Source of the DNA: JANNWF01 sp052390415 | GTDB lineage: Bacteria; Pseudomonadota; Gammaproteobacteria; Xanthomonadales; Xanthomonadaceae | NCBI GenBank assembly: GCA_052390415.1 | Contig: JBQTGY010000124.1 | Coordinates: 1 to 45,477 of the forward strand | DNA length: 45,477 bases | Reading direction: 5' to 3' | Shown here: positions 1 through 8,407 of the stretch, one piece after another | Numbering within the stretch: position 1 is the stretch's first letter | How the letters are laid out: every line of letters begins with the position of its first letter | Notes under the pieces: model-generated | Told to the model about the DNA's origin: nothing | Databases searched by the model: none | The model's input: the letters and a program-made list of their open reading frames with translations, nothing else | Position numbers and translations under genes: made by a program

Positions 1-214
1 GGCGTGGATGATCGCGCAGGGCTTTGCGGCAAGCGCAAGGCGCGACGAGCCGGAATGGTGGGCCCATTGCGGCGAGAAGCAACGCAGCGATTGCCGCAAA
101 GAACAAGCGAGGGCCGCGCCAGCGGGAAAATGCAGGCGGACAGACTGTTCGCCGCGAGATGTGGCAGAACCCCTCTAGCAGCAAAGGTTTCCGGGCAATT
201 TCACGCGACCTCAT
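1..214 (-). CDS. possible 5' end of a secreted or membrane protein, running off the left edge
   Basis: Read on the minus strand from an ATG at 214-212, the frame stays open for 71 codons to the window edge. It contains a basic stretch followed by a hydrophobic alanine/leucine-rich segment (RLFFAAIAALLLAAMGPP) that resembles a signal peptide or membrane anchor. It has the same orientation as the TPR operon to its right, so it could be the next gene of that operon. A start codon closer to the hydrophobic segment is equally possible (TTG). GC-rich DNA often has open frames by chance and no conserved domain is visible, so this is a weak call. The stretch 215-296 holds nothing recognisable. Confidence 0.3.
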   Translation of the reverse strand, partial: MRSREIARKPLLLEGFCHISRRTVCPPAFSRWRGPRLFFAAIAALLLAAMGPPFRLVAPCACRKALRDHPR

Positions 215-296
215 GAAATGTCCGGGCTAGTGTCCCTACCTACAAGACTACCGCCCTGGCATGTTGGCGCTGGCAGGCGCCGGTTGCAGACACAGC

Positions 297-1901
297 TCAG
301 GCCGTGAGCACTCCAGCGGAAAGCAAAGCCGCCTTGAGTGGCGCAAGCTCCGCCTCGTAGCGCCGCCATTTCTGCACCGAGCGCGAATTGATGGGTTGCC
401 GAACCTGGGCGGCACTCGCTGTGGTCGCTGGCGCGTCACTTGCCGAAGGATCCAACACCGCGTCTTGCCATTCCAAGCCGCACCAATCGAGCATCCTGCG
501 TGCCTCGCTCTCGGTGTCGCTCAGCAGTGCCTCGTAGCTGACATCAAGGATTTCACCCGGCATGACGCTGTGCCAATGCTGCATCAAGCGATGATACGTG
601 GCGTAATAATCCGCCAATTCCTGCAGGTTACAAGAGAACGGATAGGCTTGGTTGAACAGGGTTTGGTAGATCGCGTAGCAGGTGTCCATCGGCTCGCGGT
701 GCACATGGATGATGCGAGCATTTGGTAGCGCCTTCTTGATCAAGCCGCAGTACATGAAATTGATCGGCATCTTGTCGATCACCCAGCGGCTGGGCGGCGC
801 GGCTTGGCGGGCTCCGGTCATGTAGTCGGCACCCAATGCCGCGAAATCGATTAGCCGCGCGACTTCTGCCATTGGCGTGTCCGGCAGCTCGCGCGCCCGT
901 TGCTGGACTTTTTCGGCAAGCGCCTGGCCAAAGTCCAGCAGTTCGCCCGCGGAGTTGACCTCGCTATGACAACTGAGCATTCGTTCGACCAAGGTGGAGC
1001 CGGTTCGCGGCATACCTACGATGAAGATGGCCCCTGGCTCTGGATGACCCACCGTCGCTTCGTTCATGGCCGATTGGTCGTACGCAGCACGAACAGCATC
1101 GATCGCCTCGCGTTCGCCGGCGGCGTCGTACTCACGCGACTTTCGCTTGATCGCCGCGGCTTGGCTCAATGCAGCGAATGATTCTTCGAAGCGGCCCAAG
1201 TCTTCCAGCTCCTTGGCGAGCGCGAACAAACAAGATGAGTGGGTGACCGAATTGGCCGCTGCTGCCGCAAGTTTGCTCTGCAGCTCAGCAACGTGATTGT
1301 TCTCCGGCGTCTGCCGGCGCAAGGTCGAGCGGCGGTAAAGTGCATGACCAGCCAGAGGCGTGACCGCCAACATGCGATCGATATTGCTTTCGGCGGCTGC
1401 AAAATCGCCGGCAAAAAATTGCCCCACGGCCAAATCGTAGCGAAGTGACGGATCGCTGCAACCCGCGTCCAAGGCGCTTTGGTACAGCGCTCGCGCTCGG
1501 TCAAGATCATTGCAAAGGCCAAAGATTCGCCCCACCGCCCACAGCGCCTGGCCGTCCTGGCCTGCCAGCGTGCACGCGAGTTCGGCGGTCTGGCGTGCAT
1601 CTGCCCGTCGCCGGAGCGCGAGCTGAATGCGAGCCTTTTTCAGCAGCAAGGGTAGTTGCCCGGGAGCGGCCTCGATGGCGGCAACAATCATCGACAACGC
1701 GGCCGCATTCTCACCCTGAGCCATGCGCACTTCGCTGGCGAGATACAGCACCTCAGCATGCGTGGGGTGGGCCGCCAACAGCTCATCGCCATGACGTCTG
1801 GCATCATCAAGGTGTGCCTGGCGAAGCAACGAGAACGCGGCGCCTATCGATTGTCGCAGCGCCGCCGAGGATGCTGCGGGGGTGTTTGAACCACGGTCCA
1901 T
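297..1901 (-). CDS. TPR-domain sulfotransferase (first copy)
   Basis: Predicted cytoplasmic protein of 534 residues. The N-terminal half (about 10-270) is a run of amphipathic helix pairs with TPR spacing. The C-terminal half is a PAPS-dependent sulfotransferase: the 5'-phosphosulfate loop GMPRTGST is at 296-303 and the 3'-phosphate motif (RIIHVHREPMD) lies around 402, followed by the usual aromatic region and a C-terminal KWRRYE segment. Family knowledge: such enzymes transfer sulfuryl groups from PAPS to hydroxyls; TPR fusions are widespread in Xanthomonadales and their acceptors are generally unknown. ATG start at 1901 with AAGG upstream. It is the last gene of the minus-strand operon 5705-297, 68 nt after the hydroxylase-like gene. 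A second TPR-sulfotransferase lies at 6764-8314. Family assignment is firm; the substrate is unknown. Confidence 0.9.
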   Translation of the reverse strand: MDRGSNTPAASSAALRQSIGAAFSLLRQAHLDDARRHGDELLAAHPTHAEVLYLASEVRMAQGENAAALSMIVAAIEAAPGQLPLLLKKARIQLALRRRADARQTAELACTLAGQDGQALWAVGRIFGLCNDLDRARALYQSALDAGCSDPSLRYDLAVGQFFAGDFAAAESNIDRMLAVTPLAGHALYRRSTLRRQTPENNHVAELQSKLAAAAANSVTHSSCLFALAKELEDLGRFEESFAALSQAAAIKRKSREYDAAGEREAIDAVRAAYDQSAMNEATVGHPEPGAIFIVGMPRTGSTLVERMLSCHSEVNSAGELLDFGQALAEKVQQRARELPDTPMAEVARLIDFAALGADYMTGARQAAPPSRWVIDKMPINFMYCGLIKKALPNARIIHVHREPMDTCYAIYQTLFNQAYPFSCNLQELADYYATYHRLMQHWHSVMPGEILDVSYEALLSDTESEARRMLDWCGLEWQDAVLDPSASDAPATTASAAQVRQPINSRSVQKWRRYEAELAPLKAALLSAGVLTA

Positions 1902-1969
1902 GTAACTTGCCTTGTTGAAGAGTTCGGATGGGTGGAGGCGCTTGTTATCAACGCGTAGCGCAGGGGCTG

Positions 1970-3232
1970 CTAAACGCGCTGGAACTCACGGGTTGCTGCC
2001 GAAATCACGCGCACCAGCTCGCGCTCGGCGGTCGAAAGCAACGGATTCCAGACATCAAATATCAGCACTACCCGCAGTTCGTCGCTGTCGTTGATGGCTT
2101 CGTGCTCGATGCTGTCGTCGAAAATCAAGACTTCACCCACGGTCCAGCGGCGCTGCTCGAATCCAACTCGATAGCGGCAGTGAGCGGGCACGATCAGGGG
2201 CAAATGGACGATCACCCGCGCGTTGGTTTCGCCGGAGTGCGGCGGAATCCGCGTGCGCGGTGCCAGCGCCGAGAACATGGCATTGGGACACAGGCCGCCA
2301 ATGTCGGCCATTTCCACGGCGTCCAGCGCCGCTTTGGTGTGCGGACAGCCTGCGAGGTGCTCGGCCTGTGGCTCGCCATTGCGCCACAGAAAGTAGCTGC
2401 TCCAGCGCGTGGAGTGGTTCAACTCCTGCCACTGATTGACCGGCGCGCCGGGTGCATAAGCGATGTACGGTTTGAATTCCTGTTGCTCGCGTTGCCAGAG
2501 CGCGCTCAGTTCGGCGGTGATCGCGGTAGTGCTCGCCTCAAGCGTCTCGACCCAGGCAAACCGCTCCCGCTCATAAAATGGAATTGCAGGTAGACGCGGC
2601 ACATGCAGCTGCGAGCACTGGGAAGTGTAGGGTTGCGACTGGCCGCTGAGGATCGCCCCCGCTTCGCGAAAGCGCTGTGCTTCCAGCGGTGCCAGCGTAT
2701 CCAGCCGCCCCCCGATGCGGTCGGCCAAAAAAGCCGCCAGCTCGTTTCCCAATTTCTGGCTCAAGGCACGCGCGTGCAACAACTGGCCACGCAGTGCTGC
2801 TGGCCAGTGCGGTTCTGGTGGCGCTGCCTTCAGGGCATTGCGGTACCACGCCACCGCTGCCTTCGGCTGGCCGAGCCGTTCCAGACACGCGCCCTTGGCG
2901 AGCAAGGCAGGCAACAGATAGGGATCAATCGCCAACGCGGCATCCAGCGCCGCCAGCTCTTGGCGATGGTTGGCCTGATCACGTAGTACTACGCTGATCG
3001 AAAGCAACAGCATGGGATCGTCAGGCGTGACCCGCTGCGCCGCACGCAAAGCGAGCAAGGCATCATCAAGATGACCGCGGCGATACGCGTGTATGCCCAA
3101 GCTATGCAGTGCTTGCGGATGCCCGGGCTCGATTGCCAGCACTTGACGCCAGCAACGTTCGGCTTCATCCCAGCGACCCTGATTCGCCGCTGATCCCGCT
3201 GCCTGGATCAGGCTTGTCACCGCGTTACTCAC
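1970..3232 (-). CDS. TPR protein with aspartyl/asparaginyl beta-hydroxylase domain
   Basis: 420 residues. Residues 1-130 form TPR-like helix pairs. The C-terminal domain (about 220-400) matches the aspartyl/asparaginyl beta-hydroxylase family (AspH/LpxO-like, 2-oxoglutarate and Fe(II) dependent). The two iron-binding histidines are visible: H332 in PPHSGETN and H377 in EHEAIND, 45 residues apart as in AspH, followed by the 2OG-binding arginine in LRVVLIFDVWNP. As in AspH there is no HxD aspartate, so two-histidine iron ligation is expected. GTG start at 3232, in the window's usual style. It lies between the 2OG-oxygenase gene (108 nt upstream) and the sulfotransferase (68 nt downstream) on the same strand. 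Family members hydroxylate protein Asp/Asn or lipid A acyl chains; the TPR fusion favours a protein or peptide substrate, which is inference. Confidence 0.85.
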   Translation of the reverse strand: MSNAVTSLIQAAGSAANQGRWDEAERCWRQVLAIEPGHPQALHSLGIHAYRRGHLDDALLALRAAQRVTPDDPMLLLSISVVLRDQANHRQELAALDAALAIDPYLLPALLAKGACLERLGQPKAAVAWYRNALKAAPPEPHWPAALRGQLLHARALSQKLGNELAAFLADRIGGRLDTLAPLEAQRFREAGAILSGQSQPYTSQCSQLHVPRLPAIPFYERERFAWVETLEASTTAITAELSALWQREQQEFKPYIAYAPGAPVNQWQELNHSTRWSSYFLWRNGEPQAEHLAGCPHTKAALDAVEMADIGGLCPNAMFSALAPRTRIPPHSGETNARVIVHLPLIVPAHCRYRVGFEQRRWTVGEVLIFDDSIEHEAINDSDELRVVLIFDVWNPLLSTAERELVRVISAATREFQRV

Positions 3233-3340
3233 CGACGACCCCAGCCACCCTGATGTCCGCGTCCTGCCATTGCTCGCACCGCAAAGTCGCAGACGCGCAG
3301 GCGCGCATCAGGGGGAGATTCAAAAAAGGGCGAAGCGATG

Positions 3341-5206
3341 TCATGGCTGCTCGGGTGTCATATCAAACGCAATCGTGATTCGGGGATCGAGGTCGGCGAA
3401 CGGAACCGTTCCATGCCACATGTAGGAGGGGAACAGCGCCAGTTTGCCAGTCTGGGGGCGAATCACCCGCCGGGGCGACAGGCCCAGGCCGAGCTCCACC
3501 GGCGGTTGCCCAAATTGGATATGACCCGCCTGCGCCTCGCCATTGATGGGGTCGGTCACGCTTGCCGGCAAGGCCAGATAGAACGCCGAACTTATCCACC
3601 CCTGCGGATGAATGTGGTTCGCATGCTTGCCCGCCGACCATAGTTTGACCGACCACGAGCCGCAAATCTGCGCGCCGCTACCCAACCGACTGCGAAAAGG
3701 ATGCGTGCGGTCGACCTCAAGCTTGGCCAGCCAGCCGTTTACGCTGCGCAACAGTGTCTGTTGCGTGGCGGCCAGGATTGCCGAATCACGACCGAACAAT
3801 CGGCCGGGTGTTTGTGAGCCGCCACGCAAACTTTGCTGGACGGGCTCACGCGTGGCCAGATGCAGAGGCTCGATTGATTGCAGCAACTCGTGCACAAAGG
3901 CGGTGCTGTTGGCGCTGTCAGGCGGTGGCTCGACGTCAAGCAAGGTGATCAACGCGTCGTAGTCGCACAGCCAATGCTCGCGCGGGTCATCCAACATGCG
4001 CCACGCTGTACTCAGATAGGCCCAGGCCGTCTGATTGAGCGGGTCGATCCGAGTGGCTTCCAGTGCGCGTTCGACCGCGGAATCGAGCTTTCCAGCGGTG
4101 AGCAGGTGGCGAGCGTAGTCACTCAAAAAGCCTGAATCAGGTTGTCGTAACTGGCTGTACAAGGTGGCGTAAAGTTGATCGGCTGCCTCGACCTGACCCG
4201 CCTCTTGCAGCGCATTCGCCTGTAGACGCGCAAAGTTGGAGCAATCTGCGCTGCGGCGAAGATGGCGTATGTAGTGCAGCGCTTCGTCTGTCTGTTTTGC
4301 GGCCAACAAGAATTGCGCAAAGGCCGCCTGCAACTCGACATGCCCGGGTTGCTCCGCAGTGGCCTTGCGAAAGGCGGCCAATGCGTCCTCGTCTGGCGCG
4401 AGCGAACCGCCGTATTCCCATAACAATTGCGCCAACGTGACCTGTCCTGGCACAAACGCGGGAAATTCACGTACGACATGACGCGCGAGCGCCAAGCTTT
4501 GTTCGGGCTTGCCCACGTCCAGCCAGGCGCCGACGAGAGCATCGTCCAGTTCCGGGCTACGATGCCCCAGGTCTCGGGCACGTTGAAAACAAGCGACCGC
4601 CTGATCAGAGCGGCCCCGCAAGCGCAGCACCGCGCCGAGGTTGACCCACGAAACACTCGCTTGCGGGGACAACTCAAGCGCCCGTCGGAACGCGGCTTCA
4701 GCCGCATCCAATTGTTGGTTCGCGCGAAGCGCGTTGCCGTAGCTATGCCAAGCGGTCGCCGCATTGGCGTGCAATTCGACCGCGCGCCTGAGCGCTGAGA
4801 CCGCCAGGCCAGGCTGATTGAGGCGTAGCGCTGACTCGCCCAGTTCAGTCCAGGCGGCGGCGTACGAGGGCTGGGCTGCAACTGCTCGCTGCAAACAGAC
4901 TAACGTCGCTTCCTCCTGCCCCAGTTTGCGCAGTGACGCTGCATAGTTGAAAAGGATGACCGGCTGCGCCGGAGCCAGCTCCAGCGCACGTTCAAACGCC
5001 GCGACGGTCGCGCCGGTCTCGCCCAGTTCGGAGTGGCAAACCCCCAGCAATTGCTGAGCGTCAGCCGTGCCTGCCGCGTCCGCGGCCAACTGCTTGGCCT
5101 TGGCCAAGGCGTTGGCCTTTTCGCCCCCACGCAGGAGCCGCATGATCTCGTTGGCGTACGCCGCTTGCGCAGCAGTCAGCGGCTTGGGCGGACTCGTCTT
5201 GGCCAC
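3341..5206 (-). CDS. TPR-repeat protein with C-terminal 2OG-Fe(II) oxygenase domain
   Basis: 621 residues. About ten TPR-like units fill residues 5-410. The C-terminal 190 residues match the putative 2OG-Fe(II) oxygenase family often fused to TPRs (related to TIGR02466). They include HIHPQGWISSAFYL with H531/H533, the jelly-roll strand GKLALFPSYMWHGTVPF with the distal H598, and an arginine (RITIAFDM, about 611) in the 2OG-binding position. GTG start at 5206, only 4 nt after the TAG of the upstream secreted-protein gene, so translation is probably coupled. Expected reaction: hydroxylation of an unknown substrate with 2-oxoglutarate, O2 and Fe(II). It is the second TPR-hydroxylase of the operon. 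No signal peptide is seen, so it should act in the cytoplasm. Confidence 0.85.
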   Translation of the reverse strand: MAKTSPPKPLTAAQAAYANEIMRLLRGGEKANALAKAKQLAADAAGTADAQQLLGVCHSELGETGATVAAFERALELAPAQPVILFNYAASLRKLGQEEATLVCLQRAVAAQPSYAAAWTELGESALRLNQPGLAVSALRRAVELHANAATAWHSYGNALRANQQLDAAEAAFRRALELSPQASVSWVNLGAVLRLRGRSDQAVACFQRARDLGHRSPELDDALVGAWLDVGKPEQSLALARHVVREFPAFVPGQVTLAQLLWEYGGSLAPDEDALAAFRKATAEQPGHVELQAAFAQFLLAAKQTDEALHYIRHLRRSADCSNFARLQANALQEAGQVEAADQLYATLYSQLRQPDSGFLSDYARHLLTAGKLDSAVERALEATRIDPLNQTAWAYLSTAWRMLDDPREHWLCDYDALITLLDVEPPPDSANSTAFVHELLQSIEPLHLATREPVQQSLRGGSQTPGRLFGRDSAILAATQQTLLRSVNGWLAKLEVDRTHPFRSRLGSGAQICGSWSVKLWSAGKHANHIHPQGWISSAFYLALPASVTDPINGEAQAGHIQFGQPPVELGLGLSPRRVIRPQTGKLALFPSYMWHGTVPFADLDPRITIAFDMTPEQP

Positions 5207-5210
5207 GCGA

Positions 5211-5705
5211 CTACTTGACGCGGCGAGCTCTCAGTGAGGCCCGCGCGGGGGTCACCATCATGTGGGTGCCAAGGGCCGCGGTCTTCACCACAACAGCATT
5301 TCCCTTCGATAGTCGGCCCTTGAGAGAGGCTGCTTCAGTCAGCCGCCAGACCTGGCCATTGTCCAAAGTGACAAAACGCTGGCCGTCGGCTTGGGTAGAA
5401 ATGTTGACGACCACGGCTTCGATGCGATCAGGGCCGGGCGCAAACTCGACGCCTGTGCGCTGCTCCAATACCTTCTTGTCGCTCAAGCCAAACTCGACTC
5501 GTGCCCGCTCGGCCTCTGCCGCGCGGGCAGCGGCGCGGGTTTGCTCATCGTAGACCGGCGGAAACGCGGCGTCGAAACACGCCAAACGTTGTTCGGGCGA
5601 AGCGATGCTGGCGCATCGGTGGGTCTCGGCCGAGTCGCTGTTGGCGAAGCTGACGCTGGAAAACGCGACCAGCAAGAGACCAGGAAGTAGCGATGAATGG
5701 GGCAT
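5211..5705 (-). CDS. small secreted protein of unknown function
   Basis: 164 residues with a typical Sec signal peptide (hydrophobic LLPGLLLVAFSSVSFA, cleavage probably near residue 21). The mature start carries a two-cysteine motif HRCASIASPEQRLACFDAAF. This short Cys-x(n)-RLACFD pattern recurs at the mature N-terminus of many proteobacterial periplasmic proteins of unknown function and presumably forms a disulfide. The middle is charged and helical (AARAAEAERARVEFGL); the C-terminal half looks like a small beta domain (FVTLDNGQVWRL) and ends in basic residues. ATG start at 5705. It is the first gene of the minus-strand TPR-hydroxylase/sulfotransferase operon, 4 nt from the next gene. I cannot name it; a periplasmic accessory or a substrate of the neighbours are possibilities only. 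Confidence 0.75.
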   Translation of the reverse strand: MPHSSLLPGLLLVAFSSVSFANSDSAETHRCASIASPEQRLACFDAAFPPVYDEQTRAAARAAEAERARVEFGLSDKKVLEQRTGVEFAPGPDRIEAVVVNISTQADGQRFVTLDNGQVWRLTEAASLKGRLSKGNAVVVKTAALGTHMMVTPARASLRARRVK

Positions 5706-5811
5706 GCAATAGTTCCAACAAGGGTGGCTGCCGCTCGCGGCAGCGCGAATCGTACCGTGGCACGGGCTACAACCTTACAATTGAGCAAATTTCTGGATCG
5801 GGAAGCTTGCT

Positions 5812-6762
5812 TTGAGTGTGCAGCAGTGGGAAGCGTATTACCGCAATGGCGCCATTGCGACCTGTCCAACCGCGCCCGACGGCGGCTATGACCTCGAAGT
5901 GCATCAGGCTTGGGTCGAGTTTTTCACCACCCTTCCCGACCACGCAAGCATTTTAGATGTAGGCACGGGCAATGGCGTGGTGGCGCAGATTGCCGTGGAA
6001 ACGGCAGCGAAATCCGGACGCAGCTGGGACATTCATGCCACCGATCTGGCCGAAATCGACCCCTTGCGCTATGTCACCGACGGCGCCCGGCGTTTGGCGG
6101 GTATCACTTTCTATCCGCGTGTTGCTACGGAACAACTGCCCTTTCCCGAGCACCGGTTTGATGCAGTCAGTGGCCATTACGCGTTGGAATACACCGACAC
6201 CCAGAAGGCGTTGACCGAAGTCCATCGCGTGCTGAAGCCGGGAGCGGAAGCGCAGTTCATCATCCACAGCGATGTTTCCGCCTTGGTCGGCAATGCCAGG
6301 ATTTCACTGCGCGAGACTGGGTTGGTGCTGCAAGACACCCAGCTGTATCGCCATGTCCATCGCCTGGTCACGATGCACGAAGTGACCGCCGGAACGACCG
6401 AACAGGCCGTCACCGACTTGCGCACCGCCATTCAAACGGTGAAGCGCGCCCTTGGCGAAGCCCAGAAGGCGGGCGGCGGGCACGTGCTGAGGGTGGCCTT
6501 GAATGCCACCCAACAATTGCTTGCAGCACGCAATACCATGCAGCCGCAACCGCTGGGCCTGGAAGTTGACCGCGCCGAAAGCGAACTGCAGGCATCCGCG
6601 CGCCGCCTGCTCGACCTGATCGAGCACGCCCGGGACGAGCAAGGCATGGAGTTGATCCAGCAACAGGCCGCCACAGCTGGGTTTGGTCTGATCGAGCGGC
6701 TGCCGCAGTATCACGGTGGACGCCATCTGGTGGGCTGGCAATTGTTGTTGCGCCGCGGCTGA
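5812..6762 (+). CDS. SAM-dependent class I methyltransferase
   Basis: 316 residues. The Rossmann-type SAM site is clear: motif I ILDVGTGNGVVAQ at about 46-58, an acidic residue after strand 2 (HATDLAEIDPLRY), PFPEHRFDAVSGHYALEY (motif II, about 105-122) and VHRVLKPGAEAQFIIH (motif III). The region after 150 is a long helical insertion, possibly substrate binding, before a final beta strand. The chosen start is TTG at 5812 with GGAAG just upstream; a GTG two codons later (5818) is the alternative. It is transcribed divergently from the 2OG-oxygenase operon and its stop (6760-6762) is one base from the GTG of the second sulfotransferase, so the two form an operon. The acceptor is unknown. Confidence 0.85.
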   Translation: MSVQQWEAYYRNGAIATCPTAPDGGYDLEVHQAWVEFFTTLPDHASILDVGTGNGVVAQIAVETAAKSGRSWDIHATDLAEIDPLRYVTDGARRLAGITFYPRVATEQLPFPEHRFDAVSGHYALEYTDTQKALTEVHRVLKPGAEAQFIIHSDVSALVGNARISLRETGLVLQDTQLYRHVHRLVTMHEVTAGTTEQAVTDLRTAIQTVKRALGEAQKAGGGHVLRVALNATQQLLAARNTMQPQPLGLEVDRAESELQASARRLLDLIEHARDEQGMELIQQQAATAGFGLIERLPQYHGGRHLVGWQLLLRRG

Positions 6763-6763
6763 C

Positions 6764-8314
6764 GTGTCGGGATTGGTGAAGCCGACGGTCGACACTGACG
6801 CGCTATTGCGCGAAGGCGCCCTGCTTCATCAGCAGGGACAAAGGCTGGCCGCCATCGAGTGTTTCAAGCAAGCGTTGGCGACCCGGCCGCAATCTGCTGA
6901 AGGGTGGTACGAGCTGGGCTATCTGCTGAAGGCGGAGGGCAAATACGAAGAAGCGTTGGCCGCGTACCAACACGCCTTGGCACGCGGAATTCGGCGGCCC
7001 GAAGAGGTGCACTTGAACTGCGGGGTCATCTACGCGGATCACTTGCGTCGGGATGATGCCGCCGAGGACGCGCTGAACGCTGCGTTGCAGATCGCGCCGA
7101 CGTACGTGCCGGCGCTGCTGAATCTGGGCAATTTGCGAGAGGAGCAGGGTCGGCGCGATGAAGCACTGGAATGTTACCAACGCATACTGACAAGGACTCT
7201 CGCTGGCGTTGATCCGCATCAGGAGCTCTACTTCGAGGCTTTGGCGCGCACCGCGGTGATGCGCCCGCCGAGTGCTCTCGACGATCCGCTGTTGCTTGAT
7301 TTGCAGCAAGCGAGTGTTGTGTCCGCCCAATATGGAAAGGTGGCGCGAGCCAACGTGCTGTTCGCCTTGGGTCGTTCCTATGAGCGCTTGCAGCAGTACG
7401 ACCTGGCCTTCGATGCTTTTGCCAAGGGCAATCGCTTTCTGTTGCGACAATCGGGCCGCGTCTACGATCCAGTACGCGCGCAAGCGCTGACCGATGCCCT
7501 GATCCGGGCGTTTGCTGCGGGGGTGCCAGCCCACCACGACTCGACAACGATGCAATCGCAGCCGACCACGGCAACGCCATTGTTCATTTGTGGCATGTTT
7601 CGCTCCGGTTCCACCCTGGTCGAGCAGGTCTTGGCTGCGCACCCGCAAGTGACTGCAGGCGGGGAACTGGACTTCTTGATGCGGGTGGCGGCTGAGCGAT
7701 TTGCGCCGTTTCCAGCCTCGATGGTCACGCCGGATGCGACGCGCGACGCAGGATTGGCCAACGAGTATCTGGAGCATCTGCGGCGATTGTTTCCGCAGCA
7801 GGAAGCGGGCACCTACATCACCGACAAACGGCCAGACAATTACTTGCTGATTGGCCTGATCAAGCGCATGTTTCCAGCCGCCAAGATCATTCATACCACC
7901 CGTCACCCGCTGGACGTGGGTGTCAGCGTGTTCACCCAACACCTCAATTTGAAGGTGACCGGTTATGCCAGCGACCTTGCCGATATCGGCCACCACTATG
8001 GCGAATATCGGCGCTTGATGGCGCATTGGCAAAGCCTCTATGCCGACGATATCTTCGATTTTCGCTATGACGAATTGGTGAGCGAGCCGCGGCCGGCTCT
8101 GGCCAGGTTATTCGGGTTTCTCGATATCGAGTGGGATGAACGTTGCCTGGATTTTCATCAGGTCAACAACACCGTCAAGACCGCCAGCTACTGGCAAGTT
8201 CGGCAGCCGCTATATGGCAGCGCATCCGGTCGCTGGCGCAATTATCAGCGGCACCTGGGCCCCTTGCGCACTGCACTGGCAGCGGCGGGTCTCAGCGCAG
8301 AGGAGTTGAGCTGA
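6764..8314 (+). CDS. TPR-domain sulfotransferase (second copy)
   Basis: 516 residues. Residues 10-170 contain at least four TPR units (for example LLHQQGQRLAAIECFKQAL and NLGNLREEQGRRDEALECY). The sulfotransferase domain follows: PAPS 5'-phosphate loop GMFRSGSTLVEQ at 277-288, GGELDFLMR, then the 3'-phosphate motif IIHTTRHPLDVG with R380, and a C-terminal SGRWRNYQRHLGPL segment. The start is GTG at 6764, directly after the methyltransferase stop; a second GTG lies at 6776. The open frame continues upstream into the methyltransferase gene but that part overlaps and is not believed. Same architecture as the gene at 297-1901 but clearly diverged, so the pair probably act on different acceptors or sites (inference). 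Confidence 0.9.
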   Translation: MSGLVKPTVDTDALLREGALLHQQGQRLAAIECFKQALATRPQSAEGWYELGYLLKAEGKYEEALAAYQHALARGIRRPEEVHLNCGVIYADHLRRDDAAEDALNAALQIAPTYVPALLNLGNLREEQGRRDEALECYQRILTRTLAGVDPHQELYFEALARTAVMRPPSALDDPLLLDLQQASVVSAQYGKVARANVLFALGRSYERLQQYDLAFDAFAKGNRFLLRQSGRVYDPVRAQALTDALIRAFAAGVPAHHDSTTMQSQPTTATPLFICGMFRSGSTLVEQVLAAHPQVTAGGELDFLMRVAAERFAPFPASMVTPDATRDAGLANEYLEHLRRLFPQQEAGTYITDKRPDNYLLIGLIKRMFPAAKIIHTTRHPLDVGVSVFTQHLNLKVTGYASDLADIGHHYGEYRRLMAHWQSLYADDIFDFRYDELVSEPRPALARLFGFLDIEWDERCLDFHQVNNTVKTASYWQVRQPLYGSASGRWRNYQRHLGPLRTALAAAGLSAEELS

Positions 8315-8320
8315 ATGGCG

Positions 8321-8346
8321 GATTTGCATGCTCGGCGCTGCAAATC
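8321..8346. terminator. candidate bidirectional terminator between convergent genes
   Basis: GATTTGCA (8321-8328) and TGCAAATC (8339-8346) form a perfect 8-bp inverted repeat with a 10-nt loop, just after the stop of the sulfotransferase and before the stop of the convergent gene at 8408. A second weak pair (GCTCG/CGAGC) follows. No clear T tract, so terminator function is only suggested. Confidence 0.35.
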
Positions 8347-8407
8347 GCTCGATTGAATCGCGAGCGTGGCTGCCAGCACGCCCAATCAGACCCCGGGTTC
8401 GAAGCGC

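Noticed and set aside
6803..8032. Open frame of 409 codons on the minus strand
   Set aside because: Antisense to the TPR-sulfotransferase whose motifs are clear; GC-rich antisense frames are often open.
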